This document shows, in pieces, positions 31,809 through 40,507 of a stretch of DNA of 64,000 nt. This stretch comes from Aeromonas caviae (GTDB lineage Bacteria; Pseudomonadota; Gammaproteobacteria; Enterobacterales; Aeromonadaceae), in the NCBI RefSeq assembly GCF_000819785.1, contig NZ_CDBK01000107.1, positions 55,041 to 119,040 on the forward strand, in the 5' to 3' direction. Below the pieces are notes generated by a model that was not told the origin of the DNA, did no database searches, and was given only the letters and a program-made list of their open reading frames with translations. A program made the position numbers and the translations under genes. Each line of letters opens with the position of its first letter. Position 1 is the stretch's first letter.

Positions 31809-32543
31809 ATGAGTTTTACCGATAAGGTTGTGTTGGTCACTGGCGCCAGCCGTGGCATTGGTCGTGCGATTGCGGAGACGTTTGCTGCTCGTGGCGCCAA
31901 AGTCGTGGGGACCGCGACCAGCGAGAGCGGCGCCGAAGCGATCAGTGCTTACCTGGGTGAGCAAGGCTGCGGCATGGCACTGAACGTGACCAGTCAGGAA
32001 TCCATCGAAACCGTCTTCGCAGCCATCAAGGCGCGTTTTGGCGACATCGACATCCTGATCAACAACGCCGGCATCACCCGCGACAACCTGCTGATGCGGA
32101 TGAAGGATGACGAGTGGAACGAGATCATCGACACCAATCTCACCTCCCTGTACCGTCTGAGCAAGCCGGTATTGCGTGCCATGATGAAGAAGCGTAACGG
32201 TCGCATCATCAGCATCGGTTCCGTGGTCGGCACCATGGGCAACGCCGGTCAGGTCAACTATGCTGCTGCCAAGGCCGGTCTGGTTGGTTTTACCAAGTCG
32301 CTGGCCCGTGAAGTGGCATCCCGTGGCATCACGGTGAATGCGGTTGCTCCCGGTTTCATCGAGACCGACATGACCAAGGCGCTCAATGAAGAGCAGCGCG
32401 CCGGCATCATGAATCAGGTGCCTGCCGCCCGTTTGGGCGATCCGAAAGAAATTGCTGCCGCTGTGGTATTCTTGGCATCGGATGATGCCGCCTATATTAC
32501 CGGCGAAACCCTGCATGTTAATGGCGGGATGTACATGGTGTAA
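31809..32543 (+). CDS. fabG: 3-oxoacyl-ACP reductase FabG
   Basis: FabG reduces 3-ketoacyl-ACP with NADPH. The 244-residue short-chain dehydrogenase has the cofactor motif TGASRGIGRAIAE (about 12-24), NNAGITRDN, the catalytic Ser of SIGSVVG and the YxxxK pair in YAAAKAG (about 151-155). The start MSFTDKVVLVTG follows CAGGAGCAA. The upstream extension to 31725 overlaps fabD and is not real. Confidence 0.97.
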   Translation: MSFTDKVVLVTGASRGIGRAIAETFAARGAKVVGTATSESGAEAISAYLGEQGCGMALNVTSQESIETVFAAIKARFGDIDILINNAGITRDNLLMRMKDDEWNEIIDTNLTSLYRLSKPVLRAMMKKRNGRIISIGSVVGTMGNAGQVNYAAAKAGLVGFTKSLAREVASRGITVNAVAPGFIETDMTKALNEEQRAGIMNQVPAARLGDPKEIAAAVVFLASDDAAYITGETLHVNGGMYMV

Positions 32544-32700
32544 TCAATTTGTCGTGAGTTCTGTTCAAATTTGCGATAATACGCCGAAGTTTGGCACATT
32601 TCGTGGTTTGACCAGCGGCAAGTCACTTGCAAACTCACGTCAATTGAATACACTACCCCAACCAGACGCAATAGCGTATTTTTAAAGGAAAATTCAGGTC

Positions 32701-32937
32701 ATGAGCAACATCGAAGAACGCGTAAAGAAAATCATCATCGAACAACTGGGTGTTAAAGAAGAAGACGTGAAGAACGCTGCCTCCTTCGTCGACGACCTGG
32801 GCGCTGACTCTTTGGATACCGTTGAACTGGTAATGGCGCTGGAAGAAGAATTCGATACCGAAATTCCTGATGAAGAAGCCGAGAAGATCACCACTGTTCA
32901 AGCGGCTATCGACTACATCACCGCTAATCAGGAATAA
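32701..32937 (+). CDS. acpP: Acyl carrier protein
   Basis: This 78-residue acidic carrier holds growing acyl chains on a 4'-phosphopantetheine arm at the Ser of [10 protein letters not shown] (Ser37). The sequence [20 protein letters not shown] and length match E. coli AcpP (78 residues). The 157-base gap before it contains an AT-rich GATAAT at 32575-32580, so it probably has its own promoter, consistent with the very high expression of ACP. AAAGGAAA precedes the start. Confidence 0.98.
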   Translation: MSNIEERVKKIIIEQLGVKEEDVKNAASFVDDLGADSLDTVELVMALEEEFDTEIPDEEAEKITTVQAAIDYITANQE

Positions 32938-32950
32938 GTTCCTGTTCTGA

Positions 32951-32979
32951 AAGAAGCGGCCCAAGGGCCGCTTCTTTTA
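32951..32979 (+). terminator. Intrinsic terminator/attenuator between acpP and fabF
   Basis: AAGCGGCCC and GGGCCGCTT form a stem with a 2-nt loop followed by CTTTTAT. It would reduce read-through from the abundant acpP transcript into fabF. Confidence 0.85.
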
Positions 32980-33018
32980 TGTTTACCCCTTTCAAAACAC
33001 CTCTCGGAGACTACCTCA

Positions 33019-34260
33019 GTGTCAAAACGCAGAGTCGTGGTGACCGGCTTGGGGATGCTTTCCCCGGTAGGCAACACTGCCGAATCCAGCTGGCAAGCCC
33101 TGCTCAACGGGCAGAGCGGCATTTCCCTCATCGACCACTTTGATGCAAGCGAGTTCGCAACCCGTTTCGCAGGCCTGGTCAAGGATTTCGACCCCGAAGA
33201 GTTCGGCATCAACCGCAAAGAAGCCCGCAAGATGGATCTCTTCATCCAGTATGGCGTGGCGGCGGGTGTTCAGGCCCTGGAAGATTCCGGCCTGATCATC
33301 AACGAAGAGAACGCGGAGCGGGTAGGCGTTGCCATCGGCTCTGGTATCGGCGGTCTGGGTCTGATTGAGCAGAACCACAGCAGCCTCATCAATGGCGGCC
33401 CCCGCAAGCTGAGCCCCTTCTTCGTTCCGTCCACCATCATCAATATGGTGTCCGGTCATCTTTCCATCATGAAAGGCATGCAGGGACCGAACATCGCCGT
33501 GACTACCGCCTGCACCACGGGTACCCATGCCATCGGCATGGCTGGCCGGATGATCGCCTATGGCGATGCGGACGTGATGGTCGCCGGTGGTGCCGAGAAA
33601 GCCTCCACCCCCATGGGCATGGGCGGCTTTGCCGCTGCCAAGGCGCTCTCCACCCGCAATGACGAACCACAGAAGGCGAGCCGCCCCTGGGACAAGGATC
33701 GCGACGGTTTCGTGCTGGGCGACGGTGCCGGCGTACTGGTGCTGGAAGAGTATGAACATGCCAAGGCTCGCGGCGCCAAGATCTATGCCGAGCTGGTCGG
33801 CTTTGGCATGAGCGGGGATGCCTATCACATGACGGCCCCTCCCTCGGACGGCGATGGTGGCGCACGCGCCATGAAGAACGCCATCAAGGATGCTGGCATT
33901 GCACCCGAGCAGATCGGTTACATCAATGCCCACGGTACCTCCACCCCCCTTGGGGATGTGGCAGAGCTGCGCGGCATGAAGAAGGTGTTTGGTGAACATG
34001 CCAGCGCCCTGATGGTCAGCTCCACCAAGTCCATGACAGGCCACCTGTTGGGTGCGGCTGGCGCCATCGAGGCGATCATCACCGTGCTCTCTCTGCGTGA
34101 CCAGATGGTGCCTCCCACCATCAACCTGGACAACCCGGATGATGAGTGCGACCTAGATCTGGTGCCGCACGTTGCCAAGGCCGGTAGCTTCGAATATGCC
34201 CTCTCCAATTCCTTCGGTTTTGGCGGCACCAATGGCTCCCTGATCTTCAAACGCGTATAA
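33019..34260 (+). CDS. fabF: Beta-ketoacyl-ACP synthase II
   Basis: FabF elongates acyl-ACP and governs temperature-dependent unsaturated chains. The 413-residue protein (413 in E. coli) starts with GTG ([17 protein letters not shown]), preceded by CGGAG. The active site is Cys in [14 protein letters not shown] (about 164), with His in [11 protein letters not shown] (about 304) and His in [12 protein letters not shown] (about 341). Confidence 0.97.
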   Translation: MSKRRVVVTGLGMLSPVGNTAESSWQALLNGQSGISLIDHFDASEFATRFAGLVKDFDPEEFGINRKEARKMDLFIQYGVAAGVQALEDSGLIINEENAERVGVAIGSGIGGLGLIEQNHSSLINGGPRKLSPFFVPSTIINMVSGHLSIMKGMQGPNIAVTTACTTGTHAIGMAGRMIAYGDADVMVAGGAEKASTPMGMGGFAAAKALSTRNDEPQKASRPWDKDRDGFVLGDGAGVLVLEEYEHAKARGAKIYAELVGFGMSGDAYHMTAPPSDGDGGARAMKNAIKDAGIAPEQIGYINAHGTSTPLGDVAELRGMKKVFGEHASALMVSSTKSMTGHLLGAAGAIEAIITVLSLRDQMVPPTINLDNPDDECDLDLVPHVAKAGSFEYALSNSFGFGGTNGSLIFKRV

Positions 34261-34282
34261 TTCGCTCTGGGCGAATGATAAG

Positions 34283-34312
34283 GCCCGATACGGTAGTATC
34301 GGGCCTTTTTTA
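34283..34312 (+). terminator. Intrinsic terminator after fabF
   Basis: AGGCCCGATAC and GTATCGGGCCT form an 11-bp stem around GGTA, followed by TTTTTT. The T-run overlaps the region just before the pabC ribosome site, so pabC expression may be attenuated. Confidence 0.88.
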
Positions 34313-34326
34313 TCGGAGGGATCCCC

Positions 34327-35133
34327 TTGCTGATTAATGGAATACCCACAGAAACACTGTCAGCCAGGGATCGTGGACTGGCATACGGTGATGGTCATTT
34401 CACCACCATGCTGGTGAGGGAAGGGAAGGTACTCTGGTGGCAGGACCATCTGGCCCGGTTGCAACATGCCAACGCCCGCCTTGGTTTTGGCGAGCACTCC
34501 TGGGACCTGCTTGCCGACGAGGCGGCGCAGCTTGCTTCTGGGCAGACACAGGCTGTCGTCAAGATAATGCTGACCCGGGGCGCCGGTGGGCGGGGATATG
34601 ACGGCGCAGGCTGTGACACGCCCACTCGCATCGTCTCTTTGGCACCTTATCCTGAGCATTATCATGATTGGCAGCAAACCGGTATCAATGCCCTGGTATG
34701 CCAGCAGCAGCTTGGGGACAGTCCCATGCTCGCCGGTCTCAAGACGCTGGGGCGCCTCGAACAAGTGATGCTGAAGCGCGAACTTGCTGCGCGTGGCGGG
34801 GTCGAAGGTATAGTCTTGAACAGCCGGGGATTTCTGGTAGAAGGGGTCAGCGCCAATCTGTTTTGGCGTCGTGGCAGGACGGTGTTCACACCGGATCTCA
34901 CCCGCGCCGGGATCGATGGCATCATGCGCAAGCGCGTGATGACGATGCTTAAACAGATGGGCATTGAACTGCGTGTCGTAGAGGCTCCATTGGAGTCACT
35001 CTGGCAGGCGGAAGAGGTCTGGCTGACCAATACCCTGATGGGGATTGTCCCGGTCACCAGCATCGGGGATATGCACTATCCCAGTCCGGTATTGATCCGC
35101 CGTTTACAGGAGCGCTTGGTCATTGAAGTTTAA
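34327..35133 (+). CDS. pabC: Aminodeoxychorismate lyase
   Basis: PabC, a class IV PLP enzyme, splits aminodeoxychorismate into 4-aminobenzoate and pyruvate for folate synthesis. The 268-residue protein (269 in E. coli) begins LINGIPTETLSARDRGLAYGDGHFTT, with the fold-IV motif, the PLP Lys in LKTLGRLEQVM and the GVSANLFWRRG strand. TTG is the start codon, with GGAGG (34316-34320) 6 nt upstream. It overlaps mltG by 11 nt. Confidence 0.95.
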   Translation: MLINGIPTETLSARDRGLAYGDGHFTTMLVREGKVLWWQDHLARLQHANARLGFGEHSWDLLADEAAQLASGQTQAVVKIMLTRGAGGRGYDGAGCDTPTRIVSLAPYPEHYHDWQQTGINALVCQQQLGDSPMLAGLKTLGRLEQVMLKRELAARGGVEGIVLNSRGFLVEGVSANLFWRRGRTVFTPDLTRAGIDGIMRKRVMTMLKQMGIELRVVEAPLESLWQAEEVWLTNTLMGIVPVTSIGDMHYPSPVLIRRLQERLVIEV

Positions 35134-36124
35134 TCGGCTTTACACCCTGCTCGCGGGGGCGGCACTTTCTGTCGCCGTTGCCGGAGGGTACGTGTATCAC
35201 AAGTGGCAACAGGTGGAGACGCTCACCAACAAGGGGCCAACCCGCCTCTTTACCGTCGAAAAAGGCGCCCATGCGGCGCGCCTGATTGCCGAACTGGGGG
35301 AGGGGGAAACCAGCCCCTGGGCGGTGCGTCTCTGGTTGCGCGGTCATCCCGAACTGGTGGCCATCAAGTCCGGCACCTATGAAATCAAGGAAGGGGCGCC
35401 GCTCAAGGAGACTCTCTCTCTCTTTGCTTCCGGCAAGGAGTTTCACTTCAGCCTGACCTTTGTCGAAGGGTCCCGTTTTGAGGATTGGCTGAAGCAACTT
35501 TCCAGCGCTCCCTATCTGGAGCGCCTGACTCTGGAGCAGAGCGAAACCGAACTGGCTCAGGAACTCGGCATCGAAAATGGCAAGCTGGAGGGGTGGTTCC
35601 TGCCGGAAACCTACGCCTATACCACTCATGCCAGCGATCTTTCCATCCTGCGCCGCGCCTATCAGGACATGAAAACGTTCTTGGAGGCTTCCTGGGAGAA
35701 GCGTCAGGCCAATCTGCCCTACAAGACACCCTATGAGGCGCTCATCATGGCCTCCATCATCGAAAAAGAGACGGGCCAACCGGATGAACGGGCCCAGATT
35801 GCCTCTGTGTTCGTCAACCGTCTACGCCTTGGCATGAAGTTGCAGACCGACCCTACCGTCATCTACGGGGTGAAGGACAGGTACGATGGCAACATTCGCC
35901 GCAGCGATCTGACCGACGTGAACCCCTACAACACCTATGTGATCGACGGTCTGCCTCCGACGCCTATCGCCATGCCGGGCAAGGCCTCCATCGAAGCGGC
36001 GCTCAACCCCAAATCGACAGACTATCTCTACTTCGTTGCCAAGGGGGGCGGTGCCCACTACTTCTCCAAGACCCTCGATGAACACAATCGGGCGGTGCGT
36101 GAATACATATTGAAGAAACCCTAA
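35123..36124 (+). CDS. mltG: Endolytic murein transglycosylase MltG
   Basis: MltG cuts nascent peptidoglycan glycan strands and helps set their length. The 333-residue protein (340 in E. coli) has an N-terminal membrane anchor ([20 protein letters not shown]), a LysM-like subdomain (about 50-130) and the YceG catalytic domain with the essential Glu in [15 protein letters not shown] and the region PTVIYG. It starts with TTG inside the end of pabC, and its stop overlaps the tmk start (TAATG). Confidence 0.94.
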   Translation: MKFNRLYTLLAGAALSVAVAGGYVYHKWQQVETLTNKGPTRLFTVEKGAHAARLIAELGEGETSPWAVRLWLRGHPELVAIKSGTYEIKEGAPLKETLSLFASGKEFHFSLTFVEGSRFEDWLKQLSSAPYLERLTLEQSETELAQELGIENGKLEGWFLPETYAYTTHASDLSILRRAYQDMKTFLEASWEKRQANLPYKTPYEALIMASIIEKETGQPDERAQIASVFVNRLRLGMKLQTDPTVIYGVKDRYDGNIRRSDLTDVNPYNTYVIDGLPPTPIAMPGKASIEAALNPKSTDYLYFVAKGGGAHYFSKTLDEHNRAVREYILKKP

Positions 36125-36765
36125 TGTCTAAATTTATCGTGATTGAAGGATTGGAAGGGGCAGGGAAGAGCTCTGCGGTGCGCTATGTGACCGACTATCT
36201 GCAAGCCCACGGAGTGGCGCGGATCGAGTGCACCCGGGAGCCGGGCGGCACGCCGCTGGCGGAGCGCATGCGGGCCATCGTCAAGGAAGTGCACGACGAG
36301 CGCCTGACCGTCGAAGCTGAGCTGCTGTTGATGTACGCCTCCCGGGTGCAACTGGTGGAGACCAGGATCAAGCCGGCCCTGGCAGACGGCATCTGGGTAG
36401 TGGGTGATCGCCACGATCTTTCCTCCCAGGCCTATCAGGGGGGTGGCCGCGGCATCGATGCGAACCTCATCGGCGCCATCAAACGGGCGGTCCTCGGGGA
36501 TTTCAAGCCGGATCTGACGCTCTATCTCGACATTGATCCTGCCATCGGCCTGCAGCGGGCCCGCCATCGCGGCGAGCTGGACAGGATTGAGCTGGAGCAG
36601 ATCGGCTTCTTTGAACGTACCCGCCAGCGTTACCTCGAGTTGGCGGCCGCCGATGATTCCATCCAGGTCATCGATGCCGGATTGCCCCCGGCGCAAGTCA
36701 AAGCCGCCATCGAGGCAGCCCTTGAGCATTATCTGGCAAGCGAGGGACTATGTATCCCTGGCTGA
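36124..36765 (+). CDS. tmk: Thymidylate kinase
   Basis: Tmk phosphorylates dTMP to dTDP. The 213-residue protein (213 in E. coli) has Walker [11 protein letters not shown] (about 8-17), the DR(Y/H) motif in [17 protein letters not shown] and the lid region. It overlaps mltG by 1 nt and holB by 16 nt, indicating tight coupling in the operon. Confidence 0.97.
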   Translation: MSKFIVIEGLEGAGKSSAVRYVTDYLQAHGVARIECTREPGGTPLAERMRAIVKEVHDERLTVEAELLLMYASRVQLVETRIKPALADGIWVVGDRHDLSSQAYQGGGRGIDANLIGAIKRAVLGDFKPDLTLYLDIDPAIGLQRARHRGELDRIELEQIGFFERTRQRYLELAAADDSIQVIDAGLPPAQVKAAIEAALEHYLASEGLCIPG

Positions 36766-37697
36766 TCCCGGATTGGCATGCCTTGAGCGAGACGGCCCGG
36801 GCCGGACGGCTCGGGCACGCCTGGTTGCTGCTAGGCGATCCCGGCCTTGGCAAGGAGCAGCTTGCAGAGCGACTGGCGCGACTGCACCTGTGTCAGCATC
36901 CACAACGAGGTGAGCCCTGCGGTCAGTGCCACTCCTGCCAGCTTTTTGAGAAGGGGCATCACCCGGATCTTGGCACCCTGGGGCCCGAGGGCAAGACCAT
37001 AGGTGTCGAAGCCATCCGGGAGATTTGCAGCCGTCTCCAGAGCACGTCCCAGCTCGGTCGCGGCAAGGTGGTGATCATTCAGGAGGCGGAGCGCATGACG
37101 GAGTCTGCCGCCAATGCTTTGCTGAAGACGCTGGAAGAGCCGGCTGGCGACAGTCTGTTGCTGCTCATCGCATCCCGGGTATCTCGCCTGCTCCCCACCA
37201 TCTTGAGCCGTTGTCACAAGCATGTCTGCCAGCTCCCCTCTGAGGGGGAGACCCTTGCCTGGCTCGCCGAGCAGGGCCATCAGGCCACCCAGGCCCAGGT
37301 GCGGATCTGCCAGGGTGCGCCGCTGCGGGTGCTGAGCTACATCGAAGCACAGCAAGATGATGCCAGACGGGCATTGCTCGACGGATTTGTCTCGCTGGCA
37401 TCGGCCCCCACCCGTGCGGCGAATGTCTGCGCCCAGTTGGCCGAGGATAATCAGGTCCGGCTGCACTGGTTGCAGCTCTTCCTGTGCGATGCCCTCAAGC
37501 TTCAGGCTGGCTGCGGTCATCATCAACTGGCGATGCCAGATCTTGCATCACTCAGCCAGCAACTGGCTGAGAGACACTCCAGCGAACGGCTCCTGGAAGC
37601 TGAACAGCAGCTGGTTGTGCTGAAAGAGGCTTGTCAGCCAGGACAGCTTTCCAATCCCACCATCCATTTGATGAACTGGCTCAATCGCTGGTTATAA
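36750..37697 (+). CDS. holB: DNA polymerase III subunit delta'
   Basis: HolB is the delta' subunit of the clamp loader. The 315-residue protein (334 in E. coli) has a degenerate P-loop (GDPGLGKEQ), the zinc module [16 protein letters not shown], the AAA+ region [21 protein letters not shown], and the sensor [18 protein letters not shown]. It overlaps tmk and is followed 12 nt later by a TatD-family gene. Confidence 0.95.
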   Translation: MYPWLIPDWHALSETARAGRLGHAWLLLGDPGLGKEQLAERLARLHLCQHPQRGEPCGQCHSCQLFEKGHHPDLGTLGPEGKTIGVEAIREICSRLQSTSQLGRGKVVIIQEAERMTESAANALLKTLEEPAGDSLLLLIASRVSRLLPTILSRCHKHVCQLPSEGETLAWLAEQGHQATQAQVRICQGAPLRVLSYIEAQQDDARRALLDGFVSLASAPTRAANVCAQLAEDNQVRLHWLQLFLCDALKLQAGCGHHQLAMPDLASLSQQLAERHSSERLLEAEQQLVVLKEACQPGQLSNPTIHLMNWLNRWL

Positions 37698-37709
37698 ACA
37701 AGGTTGTCT

Positions 37710-38489
37710 ATGTTACTCGTTGATTCCCATTGCCATCTCGATCGCTTGAGTTATGGCACCAAGCAGACCGACATGGCCGATGTGCTGGCCAAGGCGGCGC
37801 AGCAGAGCGTGGGATATTTTCTCTGCGTGAGTGTGACCCAGGCCCAGTTCCCGACCATGATGGAGGCCATCGCCCCCCATCCCCAGGTGTTTGCCTCCTG
37901 CGGTGTTCACCCGCTCAATCAGGATCCCGGGGTGGATGCTGCCTTGCTGCTGACTCAGGCGGCCGATGAGAGAGTGGTGGCCATCGGCGAAACCGGGCTC
38001 GACTACTTCTATTCACCGGAAAACAAGGATGTACAGCAAGCCTCTTTCCGCGAACATATCCGGGTAGCCCGGGCACTGAACAAACCGCTCATCATCCACA
38101 CCCGGGATGCCCAGGAAGACACCTTGAGGATCATGCGAGAGGAGGGGGCCGAACAGGTGGGCGGAGTGCTGCACTGCTTCACCGAGTCCCTCGAAATGGC
38201 CGAGGCCGCGATGGCCATGGGGTTCTATATTTCCATCTCGGGAATAGCCACTTTCAAGAACGCCTCAGCCCTACAGGCCGTGGTCAAGGCGTTGCCCCTG
38301 GAGCGACTGCTGGTTGAAACCGACTCTCCCTATCTGGCACCGGTTCCGCATCGGGGGAGGGAGAACGAGCCGGCCTTTGTTCGCGACGTCGCCCAATTTA
38401 TCGCGGATCTTCGCCAGATACCGCTCGCTGAATTGGCGGAGGCCACCAGCCACAATTTCTTCGAATTGTTCAAGTTGGCAAAGCGATAA
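37710..38489 (+). CDS. ycfH: TatD-family metal-dependent hydrolase YcfH
   Basis: This 259-residue TIM-barrel protein (265 in E. coli YcfH) belongs to the TatD DNase family. Metal ligands are seen in VDSHCHLD (residues 4-11), Glu in AIGETGLDYF, His in PLIIHTRDA, His in VLHCFTES and Asp in LVETDSPYLAP. ATG 37710 is chosen over TTG 37704 because AAGG lies 6 nt upstream. It is the last gene of the operon, followed by a terminator. Confidence 0.94.
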   Translation: MLLVDSHCHLDRLSYGTKQTDMADVLAKAAQQSVGYFLCVSVTQAQFPTMMEAIAPHPQVFASCGVHPLNQDPGVDAALLLTQAADERVVAIGETGLDYFYSPENKDVQQASFREHIRVARALNKPLIIHTRDAQEDTLRIMREEGAEQVGGVLHCFTESLEMAEAAMAMGFYISISGIATFKNASALQAVVKALPLERLLVETDSPYLAPVPHRGRENEPAFVRDVAQFIADLRQIPLAELAEATSHNFFELFKLAKR

Positions 38490-38493
38490 CAGA

Positions 38494-38522
38494 CAACGCC
38501 CCGCTATGCGGGGCGTTTTACT
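38494..38522 (+). terminator. Intrinsic terminator of the fab-holB-ycfH operon
   Basis: AACGCCCCGC and GCGGGGCGTT pair around TAT, followed by TTA. The stem is strong and the T-run short. Confidence 0.85.
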
Positions 38523-38792
38523 ATGACAATCAGCACTATCATTACTCATCCAAAAACAATCATGCCAAGTTGTTATCTCTCACTTTTTTTTTGCGGTGGA
38601 TACTGATGAGATTAAATCCACAATCCTGATAAAACTGAGCAGAGATGACAGGGTACTTGAGAAATAAATGAGGGAGCTGAAATGGGTTAAAAGCACTCTT
38701 CCTAAGTATCGATAATATTCATTATCGATACTTGATAGATCTGAATGATCCTGTAAGATCCACCGAAACTCCGCTTTAAATCATAGAGTTAA
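38523..38792 (+). promoter_or_regulatory. AT-rich region upstream of recombinase gene 1
   Basis: The base composition falls sharply compared with the housekeeping genes on the left. The stretch has a T10 run near 38583 and the 30-bp palindrome at 38704-38733. No gene is seen. It must contain the promoter of the recombinase gene at 38793. Confidence 0.5.
38704..38733. repeat. 12-6-12 palindrome upstream of recombinase 1 (candidate core recombination site)
   Basis: The left arm AAGTATCGATAA (38704-38715) and its exact reverse complement TTATCGATACTT (38722-38733) flank the 6-bp spacer TATTCA. Length, symmetry and spacer equal a Xer/dif-type core site for a tyrosine recombinase dimer pair. It ends 59 bp before the GTG of the recombinase. 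The inner six bases of each arm (CGATAA/TTATCG) are the same as in the palindromes at 46631, 55239 and 63908. Binding by the adjacent recombinase is inferred. Confidence 0.75.
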
Positions 38793-39821
38793 GTGAACTA
38801 CCCACGCCTTCAAAACCCAGTTCAGCAATCCTTGCAGAGCGTCTTCGATCCTCAGCTGAACAGCCGGGCAAGACGCTTCCTGCGCAGCGCCAAAGCCGAC
38901 TCCACCCTCAATGCCTATCAGGCAGATACCCGCATCTTTGTCTCCTGGTGCCAACTTCACGGGCTGGATCCCTTGCAGACGACACACCACGACATCATGA
39001 ATTTTCTGGCGGATCAGGCCGACGGCATCCTGGCCAACTGGGTCTGGCTCGACAAGGAAGAAGGGAAGGGGGAGCTTCGCAACGGGGAACCTCGCAAACC
39101 GGCCACCCTGGTAAGACGGCTTGCCGGCATTCGCTATGCCTTCAAGCAGAAGGGGATCCACCCCATGCCGACCGAGCATGCGGAGATAAAGGAGATGATG
39201 CGGGGCATAGTACGGCTCGGTGATAACCGCAAACGCAAAACGGGGGCGCTGACCCTGAAACCATTGGCCTGCGTGCTGGACGAGATAGATACCAGCAACC
39301 TGGCGGGACTTCGGGATTACACCCTGTTGCTGCTGATGTTCAGTGGCGCCTTGCGCCGATCGGAAGCGGCCAGGATCGAGGTGAATGACGTGCAGTTTGT
39401 GGGGCAGGGGATACGCCTTCGTCTCAAACCAAGCAAACATCAGCTCCATGAATCGGAGATAGCACTCATTCCAGGTACCCGGTATTGCCCGGTCTCTGCA
39501 CTGCAACAATGGCTGAAAAAAAGCCGGATTGCTGAGGGCCCCCTGTTTCGCCGGATGAATCGCTGGGGACAGCTGATGGCAGACCCCCTGGGGCCGCAAG
39601 GTATCAACCTGATGATCAAGCGGCGAACCGGCCAGGCCATCGACGATCTCCACGTCAGTGGCCACAGTTTGCGGCGGGGGTTCATCACCTCGGCGGTGAC
39701 GGCGGGCAAGCCGATGAACAAGATCATCGAGGTGACCCGACACAAGGACATGCGCACCTTGCAGGAATATTTCGACGATGCCCACAAGTTCTCGGATCAC
39801 GCCCTGGATGGGTTGTTATAG
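38793..39821 (+). CDS. Tyrosine recombinase 1 (phage-integrase/Xer-like)
   Basis: This 342-residue site-specific recombinase has an N-terminal SAM-like core-binding domain (about 25-140) and a catalytic domain with the complete active site: Arg188 (GALRRSEAARI), Lys215 (LKPSKHQ), His291 and Arg294 (GHSLRRGF), His317 (RHKD) and nucleophile Tyr326 (LQEYFDDA). The start is GTG at 38793. The size is larger than XerC/XerD (about 300) and it lacks the arm-binding domain of lambda-type integrases. A palindromic core-like site lies 59 bp upstream, and a ribbon-helix-helix gene follows. Neither lies next to recognisable phage genes, so it may be an orphan element or a domesticated recombinase. Confidence 0.88.
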   Translation: MNYPRLQNPVQQSLQSVFDPQLNSRARRFLRSAKADSTLNAYQADTRIFVSWCQLHGLDPLQTTHHDIMNFLADQADGILANWVWLDKEEGKGELRNGEPRKPATLVRRLAGIRYAFKQKGIHPMPTEHAEIKEMMRGIVRLGDNRKRKTGALTLKPLACVLDEIDTSNLAGLRDYTLLLLMFSGALRRSEAARIEVNDVQFVGQGIRLRLKPSKHQLHESEIALIPGTRYCPVSALQQWLKKSRIAEGPLFRRMNRWGQLMADPLGPQGINLMIKRRTGQAIDDLHVSGHSLRRGFITSAVTAGKPMNKIIEVTRHKDMRTLQEYFDDAHKFSDHALDGLL

Positions 39822-39829
39822 AAAACCGC

Positions 39830-39853
39830 GCCTCTGCTTTTTTTATGTTAAAT
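39830..39853 (+). other. dif-like half site after recombinase 1
   Basis: TTATGTTAAAT at 39843-39853 equals the XerD-binding arm of the E. coli dif site. GCGC lies 15 nt before it (14 in dif), but the rest of the XerC arm is not conserved. It could be a decayed dif-type junction or chance. Confidence 0.3.
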
Positions 39854-39957
39854 GCTATCCTGTTGATCTGATGGTATATTCAATCCGTCCTCCACAGACA
39901 TCATGACGGTGGGGGAGTCGTAATCCGATTTACTTTCGTAGAAGATGCCAACGAAAA

Positions 39958-40269
39958 ATGAGAGATAACATTCACGATATAGACATGTCGGAAGGTCACG
40001 ATAGCCAGGAATTGAAGAAAAGCGCCGCTCAAGAGAACGCCGAACGGCAGCGCCAGCACGTGAAGCGCAAGCAGGAAACCCACAGCCGGTTGCAGTGCTG
40101 GATAAGCAACCGTCACGCCGAGCGGCTGCATGAACTCGGCCTGCATCTGGAAGACAGTCAGGCATCCCTCATCGAGCAGGCGATCGACCTGCTCTATCAG
40201 CACGAACTGCAACAAACGACCAACGCGCAGCAGAGCGATGTCCCCGAGTCGGCAGACATGCTCGAATAG
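39958..40269 (+). CDS. Small ribbon-helix-helix-like protein
   Basis: This 103-residue protein has a charged N-terminal half (many Lys, Glu, Gln, probably helical) and a C-terminal part that reads like a ribbon-helix-helix DNA-binding unit: strand SRLQCWISNRHAERLHELG, then helices LHLEDSQ and SLIEQAIDLLYQHEL. Such proteins are common transcriptional repressors and recombination-directionality partners. It lies 136 bp after recombinase 1, in the same direction, and may regulate or assist it; that link is from position only. I do not recognise a specific family. Confidence 0.6.
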   Translation: MRDNIHDIDMSEGHDSQELKKSAAQENAERQRQHVKRKQETHSRLQCWISNRHAERLHELGLHLEDSQASLIEQAIDLLYQHELQQTTNAQQSDVPESADMLE

Positions 40270-40309
40270 ACGATGCTATCGTGCCGTGCCGGTGTGATTG
40301 AAAAAGAAG

Positions 40310-40346
40310 ACAAAAAAAGCCAGGTACGAATTCCTTGTACCTGGCA
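40310..40346 (-). terminator. Intrinsic terminator downstream of rsmF
   Basis: Read leftward, GCCAGGTAC and GTACCTGGC form a stem around a 9-nt loop, followed by TTTTTTTG. It is about 160 nt past the rsmF stop and faces that gene. Confidence 0.75.
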
Positions 40347-40507
40347 TAGGGGAATTGGCTCCTTGCAGAGCCGTGCGCTAACTGGTATGCGGATAGCCTT
40401 AAGCTTAGACAAGGCTCTAGGCATTTCAAGAACCGGATAAAAGTTCAACCAGAGTGGGGGTTTTTCAGACTCGAACAGGCGCTGTTTTTGCTCGAGCGAC
40501 CCCACTC

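Noticed and set aside
40346..40507. Possible tRNA or small RNA after rsmF
   Set aside because: Inverted segments exist, but no acceptor stem, T-loop (GTTCGA-type) or cloverleaf can be built, and no independent promoter is visible.
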